Below are positions 1 to 7,954 of a stretch of DNA of 16,512 nt, one piece after another. The stretch is from Rickettsiales bacterium (GTDB taxonomy: Bacteria; Pseudomonadota; Alphaproteobacteria; Rickettsiales; Anaplasmataceae). The stretch is taken from positions 1 to 16,512 of the forward strand of contig JAITXQ010000077.1 in NCBI GenBank assembly GCA_031284675.1, written 5' to 3'. The position numbers and the translations under genes were made by a program. Position 1 is the first letter of the stretch; every line of letters starts with the position of its first letter. The notes below the pieces were generated by a model that saw only the letters and a list, made by a program, of their open reading frames with translations, was not told the origin of the DNA and did no database searches.

Positions 1-166
1 TCCTGTTAATTTCTTGGTTCACATCTTTTCTACTCTCATTTCCTATTCCGTGAAATCCAAAAAGCCTTCCATTTCCTATACTTTCTTCCTTCCTTAATCC
101 AGAATTAGCGTTAGAAAGGTAAGATTCTTTAAGAAGATTGCTGATATCTTTATAATATAATCTCAT
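1..166 (-). CDS. Hypothetical protein, 3'-truncated by the window edge
   Basis: I do not recognise this gene. An ATG at 166-164 is preceded by a perfect Shine-Dalgarno AAGGAGG (complement of 173-179) with a 6-nt spacer, which makes the start convincing. The frame stays open to the left edge, giving 55 visible codons that begin MRLYYKDISNLLKESYLS. From residue 19 the protein is identical to residues 96-131 of the truncated protein at the right end of the window (segment beginning NANSGLRKEES), because bases 4-112 and 16404-16512 are exact reverse complements. The visible part is hydrophilic, rich in Lys, Glu, Asn and Gly, with no membrane segment. The first 18 residues are specific to this copy. 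The C-terminus and total length are unknown. It lies 69 bases downstream of the tyrS stop on the same strand, but its strong ribosome site suggests independent expression. Confidence 0.6.
   Translation of the reverse strand, partial: MRLYYKDISNLLKESYLSNANSGLRKEESIGNGRLFGFHGIGNESRKDVNQEINR
4..112. repeat. Left arm of a 109-bp perfect inverted repeat
   Basis: The reverse complement of 4-112 matches 16404-16512 base for base. The match ends inward at position 112/16404, where the flanking sequences diverge. Its outer limit is not visible because the right copy ends at the window edge. Both copies are translated in the same frame. Confidence 0.93.
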
Positions 167-235
167 TTTTTGCCTCCTTATTTCATATATAAAGCCCTCA
201 ATTTTCTAATATACTTCTTCTTCTATAAAAATTTA

Positions 236-1486
236 TTAACCCATCACAACTTTAATATGACGTTTTTTTCCTGCAGATAATTTTATAAATGGTTGACCTT
301 TAAAGCTCTCGGAATTTATTATATAGTTAACATCGTTTATGATATTATCATTAACTTTGCACCCATTGCCCTGTATTAAACGCTTTGCAGCGCCTTTTGA
401 AGATTCAAAACCAGTATCATGCAGTAGGTCTACTAAGGATATGCCATTTGCAACTTGTTCTTTTTTTATGATGTAATCAGGAAGTAGTGAGCTATCTTCA
501 TTTTCAAAAGCAGAGACTGCAGCAGATCGTGCAAGTTCTGCTTCTTTATCACCATGACGTATTTTTGTTACCTCTGTTGCCAAAATCTTTTTTGCTTCAT
601 TTATTTCTTGATCCTTTAAAGATTCTAATTTTTTGATCTCATCAATTGACAGATCAGTAAATAATCTCAGGAAACGTCCGACATCTTGATCATCAACATT
701 GCGAAAATATTGCCAGTAATCATAAGGTTTTAGCATACCACCATCAAGCCATACTGCTCCACTTTCAGTTTTGCCCATTTTTACCCCTTGAGCATTTAAT
801 AAAAGAGGCGTAGTAAGACCAAATAACTCAGGTAAATTCAACTTTTTTCCAAGCTCAATTCCATTTACTATATTTCCCCACTGGTCTGATCCCCCTATCT
901 GCAAACGACAGCCATACTTTTTGTTTAATTCAGTAAAATCGTAAGCTTGCAATAGCATATAATTAAATTCCAGAAAGCTTAGGTTTTGTTCCCTATCCAG
1001 CCTAGTTTTTACACTATTAAAACTTAGCATGCGATTTACCGAAAAATGCACTCCTATATCACGCAAAAAATCTATGTATTTTATGTTATCTAACCAATCT
1101 GTATTATTTACTATAACTGCATCAGTCTTTCCATCATCAAAAGATATCATTTTCTCCAATGTTTTCTTTATACCAGATATATTTTGATTGATATTCTCTA
1201 TAGGCAAGATACTTCTTGTCTTATCTTTAAAAGATGGATCGCCGATTTTTGTTGTGCCACCTCCAAGTAAAACTATCGGCTTATAACCAAATTTTTGCAG
1301 ATGACGTAGCATCATAATCTGAATTAGACTGCCAACATGAAGACTTTGCGCCGTGCAGTCAAACCCAATGTATGCGGTTATATGATTGTTTTGCAATAAT
1401 AGCTGATCTAATCCCTCAATGTTTGTGCACTGATATAGATATCCTCTTTCTTGGATGAAATTTAAAAATTCAGACTTGTGTTTCAT
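236..1486 (-). CDS. tyrS: Tyrosine--tRNA ligase
   Basis: Class I aminoacyl-tRNA synthetase that charges tRNA-Tyr with tyrosine using ATP in the cytoplasm. The 416-residue protein has the usual bacterial TyrRS length. The Rossmann catalytic domain carries the HIGH-type motif HVGS (about 50-53), the tyrosine-binding region with GGSDQWGN (198-205), and the KMSKS equivalent KMGKT (236-240). The C-terminal roughly 70 residues, with SSKGAAKRLIQGNGCKVN, form the S4-type tRNA-binding domain, so the gene is complete. It starts at ATG 1486 and lies 88 bases downstream of rsfS on the same strand. A degenerate palindrome sits in that gap, so the two may or may not share a transcript. No frameshift or missing motif is seen. 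Confidence 0.97.
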   Translation of the reverse strand: MKHKSEFLNFIQERGYLYQCTNIEGLDQLLLQNNHITAYIGFDCTAQSLHVGSLIQIMMLRHLQKFGYKPIVLLGGGTTKIGDPSFKDKTRSILPIENINQNISGIKKTLEKMISFDDGKTDAVIVNNTDWLDNIKYIDFLRDIGVHFSVNRMLSFNSVKTRLDREQNLSFLEFNYMLLQAYDFTELNKKYGCRLQIGGSDQWGNIVNGIELGKKLNLPELFGLTTPLLLNAQGVKMGKTESGAVWLDGGMLKPYDYWQYFRNVDDQDVGRFLRLFTDLSIDEIKKLESLKDQEINEAKKILATEVTKIRHGDKEAELARSAAVSAFENEDSSLLPDYIIKKEQVANGISLVDLLHDTGFESSKGAAKRLIQGNGCKVNDNIINDVNYIINSESFKGQPFIKLSAGKKRHIKVVMG

Positions 1487-1502
1487 TCTGTTTAAAACCC
1501 TC

Positions 1503-1550
1503 TATCATCCGAGTAGCTGACACTGGAATGATACCTAACCGGGTTGCTAC
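1503..1550. repeat. Degenerate Wolbachia-type palindrome in the rsfS-tyrS gap
   Basis: The arms TATCATCC (1503-1510) and GGAATGATA (1525-1533) are inverted with one bulged base. The right half, GACACTGGAATGATA, resembles the half-elements in murF. GTAGC (1513-1517) and GCTAC (1546-1550) form a second, overlapping inverted pair. It looks like an eroded palindromic element and lacks a T-run, so I do not call it a terminator. Confidence 0.5.
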
Positions 1551-1574
1551 TAAAACAATGATTATATAAGAGAT

Positions 1575-1892
1575 TTAATTCCACAGTTCTTCTATTTTAT
1601 AATATTCCCTTACTTCTGGCCTAAATATATGAACCATTATGCCTTGAAAATTCAAAATCACCCAATTACCTTCATCCATACCCTCTACATCTATTTTATC
1701 ATATTGCTTGAGACTTTTTATTATGTGCTCAGCTAAAGCTTTTACATGACGGCTTGAATCACCAGATGCAATAATCATATATTGTGCAATGACAGTTTTA
1801 TTCCGCATGTCAAAAGTAACTATATCATGACCTTTGTTTTGATCTATTATACTTGCAATCGTGCTTTTCATTGATTCCATATCACTAAGCAT
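1575..1892 (-). CDS. rsfS: Ribosomal silencing factor RsfS (Iojap/YbeB family)
   Basis: RsfS-family proteins bind ribosomal protein L14 on the 50S subunit and block subunit joining, slowing translation when nutrients are short. The 105-residue length equals that of the E. coli family member. Family hallmarks are visible: the central segment ending in MIIASGDSSRHVKALAEHI, the VEGMDEGNWVILNF stretch, and the C-terminal VHIFRPEVREYYKIEELW. The first ATG (1892) is used; a second in-frame ATG lies four codons on, at 1880, and neither has a clear Shine-Dalgarno sequence. A plausible promoter lies about 28 bases upstream, divergent from the kinase-like gene. tyrS follows on the same strand. Confidence 0.95.
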   Translation of the reverse strand: MLSDMESMKSTIASIIDQNKGHDIVTFDMRNKTVIAQYMIIASGDSSRHVKALAEHIIKSLKQYDKIDVEGMDEGNWVILNFQGIMVHIFRPEVREYYKIEELWN

Positions 1893-1920
1893 TGTTTATA
1901 GATTATATAATTTATTTATA

Positions 1921-1949
1921 ATTATACACTCAAAATTTCTAAATATGAA
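1921..1949 (-). promoter_or_regulatory. Candidate sigma-70 promoter for rsfS
   Basis: On the minus strand, TTCATA (1949-1944) and a perfect TATAAT (1926-1921) are separated by 17 bases. The -35 matches the consensus at 4 of 6 positions. The -10 lies 28 bases before the rsfS ATG. In such AT-rich DNA chance matches are common, so confidence is moderate. Confidence 0.4.
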
Positions 1950-2033
1950 CTACTTTCGATATGAACGTTTACTGAAAAAGTATTACCTGCAATGGTTTAT
2001 CTATTTTGTGATCATATTTTTAGCATAATAATA

Positions 2034-2062
2034 TGTACAATACATATCCTTTTGTGTATAAT
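2034..2062 (+). promoter_or_regulatory. Candidate promoter for the kinase-like/rppH/tatD run
   Basis: TGTACA (2034-2039, 4 of 6 matches), a 17-base spacer and a perfect TATAAT (2057-2062) lie 28 bases before the ATG at 2091. This mirrors the divergent rsfS promoter in the same 198-base gap. Only position and consensus support it. Confidence 0.4.
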
Positions 2063-2090
2063 TAAAAATAGTTTTTACTAGTATTGATTT

Positions 2091-2699
2091 ATGGGCAAGA
2101 CTCTCATTTACTTAATCAGTTTTCCAGGTAGTGGTAGGCTTACTACTGCAAAAGAACTGTGTAAGATCATTGATGCAGTGATAGTAAGCAATAATCTATT
2201 TAATAATATTATATTTAAAATCGTTAAGTTAAGAAACGCTGAAGTTACAGGTGAACTATGGGAAAAAATTTTTGCAGTCAGAGAAAATATGTTATTAATA
2301 CTAGAAAAACATTACATAGAGTCAAAGCATTATATATTTACAAATGAATTAATAGAGGATGATTCTTATGACCAGAGAGTATACAATTCGGTGGTAAATT
2401 TAAGTGAAAAAATGGGCGTAAAAATTCTTCCTGTGGTATTATATTGCAATAATGAAGAACTAGTGAGGCGTGTCCAATCAGAAGAGAGGTACCAGGAAAA
2501 TAAAATTACTGATTCGGATTTTGCTATGAAGAAAATTGAAGAGAAAAGGCTATTTGTGCCTGAAGGTGCATTTGAAATTGATAACTCGAACTTAAGCACA
2601 AAAGAAGTTGCAAAAAAAATTGTTGAAAAGATAAAGGGCGAAAAATTAGTTGAAACTTCTGTAACAAATAATTTAACAACAGAGCGTACTCGTGGTTGA
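2091..2699 (+). CDS. P-loop kinase-like protein with altered Walker A motif
   Basis: A 202-residue protein with an N-terminal hydrophobic strand followed by PGSGRLTTAKEL (12-23). This matches the position and shape of the Walker A loop of small P-loop kinases (pattern PGxGKxT), but Arg replaces the invariant Lys at residue 16. Strands near 76-84 and 112-119 (ILPVVLYCN), then a basic helix (ELVRRVQSEERYQ, about 121-133), resemble the lid and core of shikimate or gluconate kinase-type folds. The substrate cannot be read from the sequence. The last 8 bases overlap the start of rppH, so translation is probably coupled. If the Arg abolishes ATP binding the protein may be a non-catalytic relative; some Walker variants remain active. 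The fold is fairly sure, the function unknown. Confidence 0.75.
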   Translation: MGKTLIYLISFPGSGRLTTAKELCKIIDAVIVSNNLFNNIIFKIVKLRNAEVTGELWEKIFAVRENMLLILEKHYIESKHYIFTNELIEDDSYDQRVYNSVVNLSEKMGVKILPVVLYCNNEELVRRVQSEERYQENKITDSDFAMKKIEEKRLFVPEGAFEIDNSNLSTKEVAKKIVEKIKGEKLVETSVTNNLTTERTRG

Positions 2700-3177
2700 G
2701 CAGAAAGGTGAGTACCGTCCTTGTGTTGGCATAATGCTGTTTAACCAACAAGGACATGTCTTCATTGGAAAACGCTTTGATAGCGACCCTTACTGGCAGA
2801 TGCCACAAGGAGGGGTTGACGATGGTGAAGAACTGGAACAAGTAGCATTACGTGAATTGCTAGAGGAAGTTGGTACTAACAAAGTAAAGATTATAGCTAA
2901 AAATAAGGGTTGGATATACTACAACTTGCCTGAAGAATTTATACCAACATGCTGGAATGGAAGATATTCTGGCCAAAAGCAAAGATGGTTCTTAATGAAA
3001 TTTTATGGAGAAGATAAGGACATTAATGTTAACTATACCGATCATCCAGAGTTCAAAGAGTGGTGTTGGCAAAGTGTAGATGATTTGGTAGCAAGTGCTA
3101 TACCATTCAAAAAAGAAGTTTATAGAACAGTAATAGAAGAGTTTTCTTCTCAAATAAAAGCCTCTATTATTGAGTAA
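2692..3177 (+). CDS. rppH: RNA pyrophosphohydrolase (Nudix)
   Basis: Removes pyrophosphate from the 5' end of triphosphorylated transcripts (and hydrolyses dinucleoside polyphosphates), which primes mRNA for decay. The 161-residue protein contains a full Nudix box at about 40-62 (G-x5-E-x7-RELLEEVGT), preceded by the WQMPQGG segment typical of the RppH/NudH group. YRPCVGIMLFN near the N-terminus and the aromatic GQKQRWFLMKF segment also fit that group. The start is GTG at 2692, inside the last codons of the upstream gene. There is no strong ribosome site of its own, so coupling to the upstream frame is likely. Its C-terminus lies next to the tatD start. Confidence 0.95.
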   Translation: MVEQKGEYRPCVGIMLFNQQGHVFIGKRFDSDPYWQMPQGGVDDGEELEQVALRELLEEVGTNKVKIIAKNKGWIYYNLPEEFIPTCWNGRYSGQKQRWFLMKFYGEDKDINVNYTDHPEFKEWCWQSVDDLVASAIPFKKEVYRTVIEEFSSQIKASIIE

Positions 3178-3193
3178 AATTTACAATAAGCTC

Positions 3194-3982
3194 ATGATAG
3201 CAGATTCTCATTGCCACTTGATTTATTTTTCAGAGGATGAAGTACCAAAAGTAATTTTAAGGGCAGAGCAAAATGGTGTAAAGATTTTGCATAACATATG
3301 TGTAAGCATTGATGATATTCCTAAATTATTAAAAATTTCTTCATCCTACGATCAAGTCTACTCCTCTGTTGGTGTACATCCACTTGATGCTGCTATAGAA
3401 AACGGTGAGTGTATACATGCTGATGAATTAATTGAATTTACTAAGAATCAAAAGGTAATTAGTATCGGTGAAACCGGGCTAGATTTTTATAAATCTGATA
3501 ACAAAAACAATCAGAAAAAAAGTTTTGCATCGCACATAGAAGCAGCAAGAATAACTGGGTTGCCCTTAGTTATTCACACTAGAAATGCTGATGATGAGAT
3601 GATTGATATATTAAAATCAGAAATGAAAACTGGCACTTTTGGTGGAGTAATGCACTGCTTTGCTTCCTCTAAAGAGCTTGCTTATCAATCTATAGATTTA
3701 GGATTATACATTTCATTTTCTGGAATCATTACCTTTAAAAATGCTAACTTACTGAGAGGAATTACGCAAAACGTTCCTTGCGAACGTGTTTTAGTTGAAA
3801 CTGATGCACCGTATCTATCACCTGAGCCTTACAGAGGAAAAAAGAACGAACCAGCAATGGTAAAATATGTTGTAGATTGTTTAGCAGAGTTATGGAATGA
3901 GTCACCCGATAAAGTAGCAGAGATAACTACAAACAACTTTTTTAGATTATTTACAAAACTGAACTATAAAGAGATTCTATAA
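3194..3982 (+). CDS. tatD: TatD-family metal-dependent hydrolase/DNase
   Basis: TatD proteins are TIM-barrel metalloenzymes with 3'-5' exonuclease or DNase activity linked to DNA repair and RNA quality control. Metal-site motifs occur in order: DSHCHL at the N-terminus, GETGLDFY, the HTRNADDE helix, MHCFASS, and ETDAPYLSPEPYRGKKNEP near the C-terminus. The ATG at 3194 gives MIADSHCHL, which matches the family's usual compact N-terminus and yields 262 residues. A TTG at 3170 would add eight residues and overlap rppH by 8 bases, so it is possible but less likely. It ends the plus-strand run and converges on mdh, with only 31 bases between stops and no clear terminator hairpin. Confidence 0.94.
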   Translation: MIADSHCHLIYFSEDEVPKVILRAEQNGVKILHNICVSIDDIPKLLKISSSYDQVYSSVGVHPLDAAIENGECIHADELIEFTKNQKVISIGETGLDFYKSDNKNNQKKSFASHIEAARITGLPLVIHTRNADDEMIDILKSEMKTGTFGGVMHCFASSKELAYQSIDLGLYISFSGIITFKNANLLRGITQNVPCERVLVETDAPYLSPEPYRGKKNEPAMVKYVVDCLAELWNESPDKVAEITTNNFFRLFTKLNYKEIL

Positions 3983-4013
3983 AACCATTAATTTGCTTAT
4001 CAGGCCGCAATTT

Positions 4014-4967
<954 letters not shown>

Positions 4968-5540
4968 CTACTCCTTTGTATTTATTTTTGTGACTTTACC
5001 TTCCCAAGGGGATAAGCTGTCAAATGTACGAAAATCTTGCGGTAAATCTATGGGATTGTATACAACTTTTTTTGCTTCTATATCATATCTAACTTCCTCA
5101 TAACCAGTGAGAGGAAAATCCTTTAACATTGGATAGCCTTTGAATCCGTAATCTGTTAGAATCCTACGCAGATCAGGGTGATCAGAGAACTCTATTCCAT
5201 ACATATCAAATACTTCGCGCTCAAACCACGAAGCTGTGCTAAATATCTTTGCTACGCTTGGAGGCATATTGCCTTCATATAATTGAAGCTTTATGTGCAC
5301 TCTAATATTATGCACAATGCTGAGCAAATTGTATACTAGCTCAAAACGCTTCTCTCTATCTGGATAGTCAATCCCAAAAATATCAACTAATAATTCAACC
5401 CTACATTTTTTATCATCACGTAGAAAGAGTAAGTGATTTTCAATATTATCTAAAGCTGAATATATTACAATAGTACCATCATCTTTTTGAATACATTCAC
5501 ATTTAGTCTTTTTTTGTATGTGCTTTGCAGTTTTATCCAT
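4968..5540 (-). CDS. nuoC: NADH-quinone oxidoreductase subunit C (30 kDa)
   Basis: Peripheral-arm subunit of respiratory complex I, at the interface with NuoD and NuoB. The 190-residue protein has the classic 30-kDa signature, ending in [24 protein letters not shown], followed by [24 protein letters not shown]. It is a separate NuoC and not a NuoCD fusion. The start at 5540 lies 8 bases inside nuoB, pointing to translational coupling. The next gene is mdh, so nuoD and the later subunits must be encoded outside this window. Confidence 0.97.
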   Translation of the reverse strand: MDKTAKHIQKKTKCECIQKDDGTIVIYSALDNIENHLLFLRDDKKCRVELLVDIFGIDYPDREKRFELVYNLLSIVHNIRVHIKLQLYEGNMPPSVAKIFSTASWFEREVFDMYGIEFSDHPDLRRILTDYGFKGYPMLKDFPLTGYEEVRYDIEAKKVVYNPIDLPQDFRTFDSLSPWEGKVTKINTKE

Positions 5541-6048
5541 GCTGTATATTCTGAGTTCGTTTTATTTTATTTTGTAGACATAGCATTCCATATAGCAATG
5601 CCTCAGCAGTTGGAGGGCATCCAGGAACATACACATCAACTGGCACAATTCTATCACAACCACGGACTACTGAATAAGAGTAATGATAATAACCGCCACC
5701 ATTTGCACAACTTCCCATAGAAATAACGTACTTTGGATCTGCCATTTGATCATAGACTTTACGCAATGCCGCTGCCATTTTATTAGTTAATGTGCCAGCA
5801 ACAATCATCACATCTGATTGACGTGGGCTTGCACGAAACATTATACCGTATCTATCAAGATCGTAACGACTGGAAGCAGTATGCATCATCTCAACTGCGC
5901 AACATGCAAGACCAAATGTCATTGGCCATAATGAACCAGATCTTGCCCAGTTCATTACATAATCTATTAAATCACCAAATTTAGTGACAAGAAACCCTTC
6001 TTTTTTATAATGACCCCAATCATCATTAGATAAAATTTGATCTGTCAT
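5533..6048 (-). CDS. nuoB: NADH-quinone oxidoreductase subunit B (20 kDa, PSST)
   Basis: Carries the terminal iron-sulfur cluster N2 that passes electrons to quinone in complex I. The 171 residues include the tandem Cys49-Cys50 in [12 protein letters not shown], Cys114 in [19 protein letters not shown], and Cys144 in [12 protein letters not shown], which together are the four N2 ligands. The quinone-site segment [22 protein letters not shown] is intact. It is soluble and docks on the membrane arm. Four bases separate it from nuoA and its 3' end overlaps nuoC, so the three are one translational unit. Confidence 0.98.
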   Translation of the reverse strand: MTDQILSNDDWGHYKKEGFLVTKFGDLIDYVMNWARSGSLWPMTFGLACCAVEMMHTASSRYDLDRYGIMFRASPRQSDVMIVAGTLTNKMAAALRKVYDQMADPKYVISMGSCANGGGYYHYSYSVVRGCDRIVPVDVYVPGCPPTAEALLYGMLCLQNKIKRTQNIQHG

Positions 6049-6052
6049 AAAC

Positions 6053-6406
6053 TTACTCCCATTCTAATGCACCTTTACACCACTCATAGATAAAACCTAT
6101 AGTGAGTATTGCAAGAAATACCATCATAGACCAAAACCCACCATAGCTTATCTTAGATAAAGAAACGGCCCAAGGAAAAAGAAAAGCAATTTCTAAGTCA
6201 AATATTATAAATAATATTGAAACTAAGTAAAATTTAATGTCAAAATTTTTTCTTGCGCTTGATAAAGGATTGAAGCCACACTCATATGTAGAAAGTTTTT
6301 CACTATTTGGCTTACTCACTGCAAGAAACATAGGCAACACACCTAAAGTAATAGATACTACAATTGATATACAGATAAAAATTACTATGGTTAAATATTC
6401 GCTCAT
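6053..6406 (-). CDS. nuoA: NADH-quinone oxidoreductase subunit A
   Basis: Small membrane subunit of complex I near the quinone chamber. The 117-residue protein has three hydrophobic helices (about 5-27, 60-80 and 88-108). The conserved first loop reads [21 protein letters not shown], and [29 protein letters not shown] carries the membrane Asp-Leu-Glu. It is the first nuo gene here, 25 bases downstream of the HIT-family gene. No strong Shine-Dalgarno sequence precedes the ATG. Confidence 0.97.
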   Translation of the reverse strand: MSEYLTIVIFICISIVVSITLGVLPMFLAVSKPNSEKLSTYECGFNPLSSARKNFDIKFYLVSILFIIFDLEIAFLFPWAVSLSKISYGGFWSMMVFLAILTIGFIYEWCKGALEWE

Positions 6407-6431
6407 TTAACAAAATATATAGAAAGCAACG

Positions 6432-6800
6432 CTATAAATTTACATGCTTTCCTAATTTTTTACCACCTAAAATATGCATATGAAAGTGCGGTACAACTTG
6501 TTCTCCGTTTTCACCATAGTTAGTGACCAATCTATATCCTGTTTTTTCTAAATTATATTTATGTGCTATTTCTCTGACAGTTTTGAAAAAATTTACTATT
6601 TCCTCTGCGGAAGCTTTTAGAATAAAGTCATCATATGAAACATATTGATTTTTTGGTATAGCTAAAATATGAACTGGTGCATCAGGGTACTTATCATAAA
6701 ATGCCAACATGCCCTCATCCTCATATACTTTCTCACAAGGCAGCTCACCTCTTAATATTTGAGCAAAGATGTTATTGCTATCATAATCTTTATTGCTCAT
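6432..6800 (-). CDS. HIT-family (Hint-like) nucleotide hydrolase
   Basis: Histidine-triad proteins of the Hint branch hydrolyse nucleoside phosphoramidates such as aminoacyl-AMP. The 122-residue length fits, and the C-terminal triad VVPHFHMHILGG (His105, His107, His109) is intact. Earlier family landmarks are IFAQILRGELPCEKVYEDEGMLAFYD and APVHILAIPK. It lies 4 bases downstream of the 318-aa unknown gene and 25 bases upstream of nuoA. It therefore probably sits in the same transcript, though there is no known functional tie to complex I. Confidence 0.94.
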   Translation of the reverse strand: MSNKDYDSNNIFAQILRGELPCEKVYEDEGMLAFYDKYPDAPVHILAIPKNQYVSYDDFILKASAEEIVNFFKTVREIAHKYNLEKTGYRLVTNYGENGEQVVPHFHMHILGGKKLGKHVNL

Positions 6801-6804
6801 GTTT

Positions 6805-7761
6805 TTAGCGGCTTGGGCTTTTCTTTGCTTTTTCCTGATCTACAGCAGGCAAAGATAGTGGGTTGTCTGGTTTATCGGAAACGCCTACACAATTTGAAAG
6901 AGCGCTTCCCCATTCTCTTACTTGGTTTTCCATATCTTGTGATAATTGTATTTTTGTAGGAGAAATAGCTTCTTTACTTTTACCAAAAGGAAAACCGTTA
7001 GGATTAGTTATGTTAAAAGATTCTTCTATACTCTCTGAAGACTGCTTTGGTGGCTTTTCGTTATCCACAGGTTTTGTAGGCCTCACAATTTCAAATGACT
7101 GCTTTTGGTTATCATATTCCCGATACAATTTTTCTGCAATACCATGTAGCAACTTTTGGTCTGTATGAACTTTAAACTCTCCGCCAGTGATTTTTGCCAA
7201 ACCTTTAAGATTGTGATCAACTTCATCATAAATTTTTTTAAGGACATGCTTTTTTATTATTTTTTCATCCATGCCTGGGTTATCTTCTTTTACTTTTTTG
7301 ATTATATCTTCAACATTAACTTCAATTACAACTTTGTTTTCTTCTTTAAAGATAGTTACATTTGGCAGGTTTTGCTTTATTTCACCTAATTGTTTTGGCG
7401 TCAAATAGGGTATATCCCCTGTCAGAGCCCTTGATGCTAAAAAACTTACCTTTTCTGTCCCTTTCTTTTGCTCTGTTATTTGTACACCAAGATCTTCACT
7501 AGCCTGTGTGGTTTTTATGGGTGGGTCATATTCTTCAAGTGGTTTGTCAATAGCGTAGCGCCAACCATTTTTTATGTCATGCCCTATTTCATCCCAAGAC
7601 TTAAACCAATTTTTTGGCCATATAGGATATATTGCACCCTTACTTAGAGCTTTTACGCCTTTACTTAGGACTTCTTTACCTCTACCCAGGAATTCTCCTA
7701 CTCCTGAAACTGTGTTACTAACTTTAGCTAATATGGAAGTGGATTTTTCATTTTTTGCCAT
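6805..7761 (-). CDS. Uncharacterised basic protein, possible effector
   Basis: I do not recognise a domain. The ATG at 7761 (MAKNEKSTS) is preferred because GGGGG followed by TATAT precedes it. A GTG at 7785 would add eight residues. The 318-residue protein has no signal peptide or membrane segment. Residues 20-45 are Gly/Lys-rich with a repeated pattern (GRGKEVLSKGVKALSKG), and 46-65 are Trp-rich (PIWPKNWFKSWDEIGHDIKNGW). A charged mixed alpha/beta region follows at about 110-205. The remainder is Pro/Ser/Lys-rich and probably disordered, ending in a short basic tail (KAKKSPSR). A charged C-terminus is compatible with a type IV secretion substrate, but that is inference only. Four bases separate it from the HIT gene. 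Confidence 0.8.
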   Translation of the reverse strand: MAKNEKSTSILAKVSNTVSGVGEFLGRGKEVLSKGVKALSKGAIYPIWPKNWFKSWDEIGHDIKNGWRYAIDKPLEEYDPPIKTTQASEDLGVQITEQKKGTEKVSFLASRALTGDIPYLTPKQLGEIKQNLPNVTIFKEENKVVIEVNVEDIIKKVKEDNPGMDEKIIKKHVLKKIYDEVDHNLKGLAKITGGEFKVHTDQKLLHGIAEKLYREYDNQKQSFEIVRPTKPVDNEKPPKQSSESIEESFNITNPNGFPFGKSKEAISPTKIQLSQDMENQVREWGSALSNCVGVSDKPDNPLSLPAVDQEKAKKSPSR

Positions 7762-7809
7762 ATATACCCCCAAGGTACTTTCCACAATTAAATGCTATAG
7801 CACATTTTA

Positions 7810-7815
7810 ATTATA
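7810..7815 (-). promoter_or_regulatory. Possible -10 box before the 318-aa protein gene
   Basis: The minus strand reads a perfect TATAAT at 7815-7810, 49 bases before the ATG at 7761, in the gap divergent with murF. No good -35 is found at 16-18 bases, so this is weak. I found no better promoter for this gene or for murF in 7762-7954. Confidence 0.22.
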
Positions 7816-7954
7816 GATGAAAACATTTAAACTTCTATATTCATTATAAGATGAAGTTACAGAGATTTCAACTATTATTTATAAATTATCTAAAAATATA
7901 TAGTGTTTTGCTACTTTTGTTGTTCAATTTACTTTAAAGAATACTCTCTAAATT

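Noticed and set aside
2524..2841. Minus-strand open frame across the kinase-like/rppH junction
   Set aside because: Both genes on the plus strand are well supported by motifs; this frame has none.
3170..3193. TTG start for tatD
   Set aside because: The ATG at 3194 gives the usual family N-terminus directly before DSHCHL; no ribosome site supports the TTG.
3983..4013. Terminator between the converging tatD and mdh genes
   Set aside because: The 31-base gap shows no stable hairpin with a T-run in either direction.
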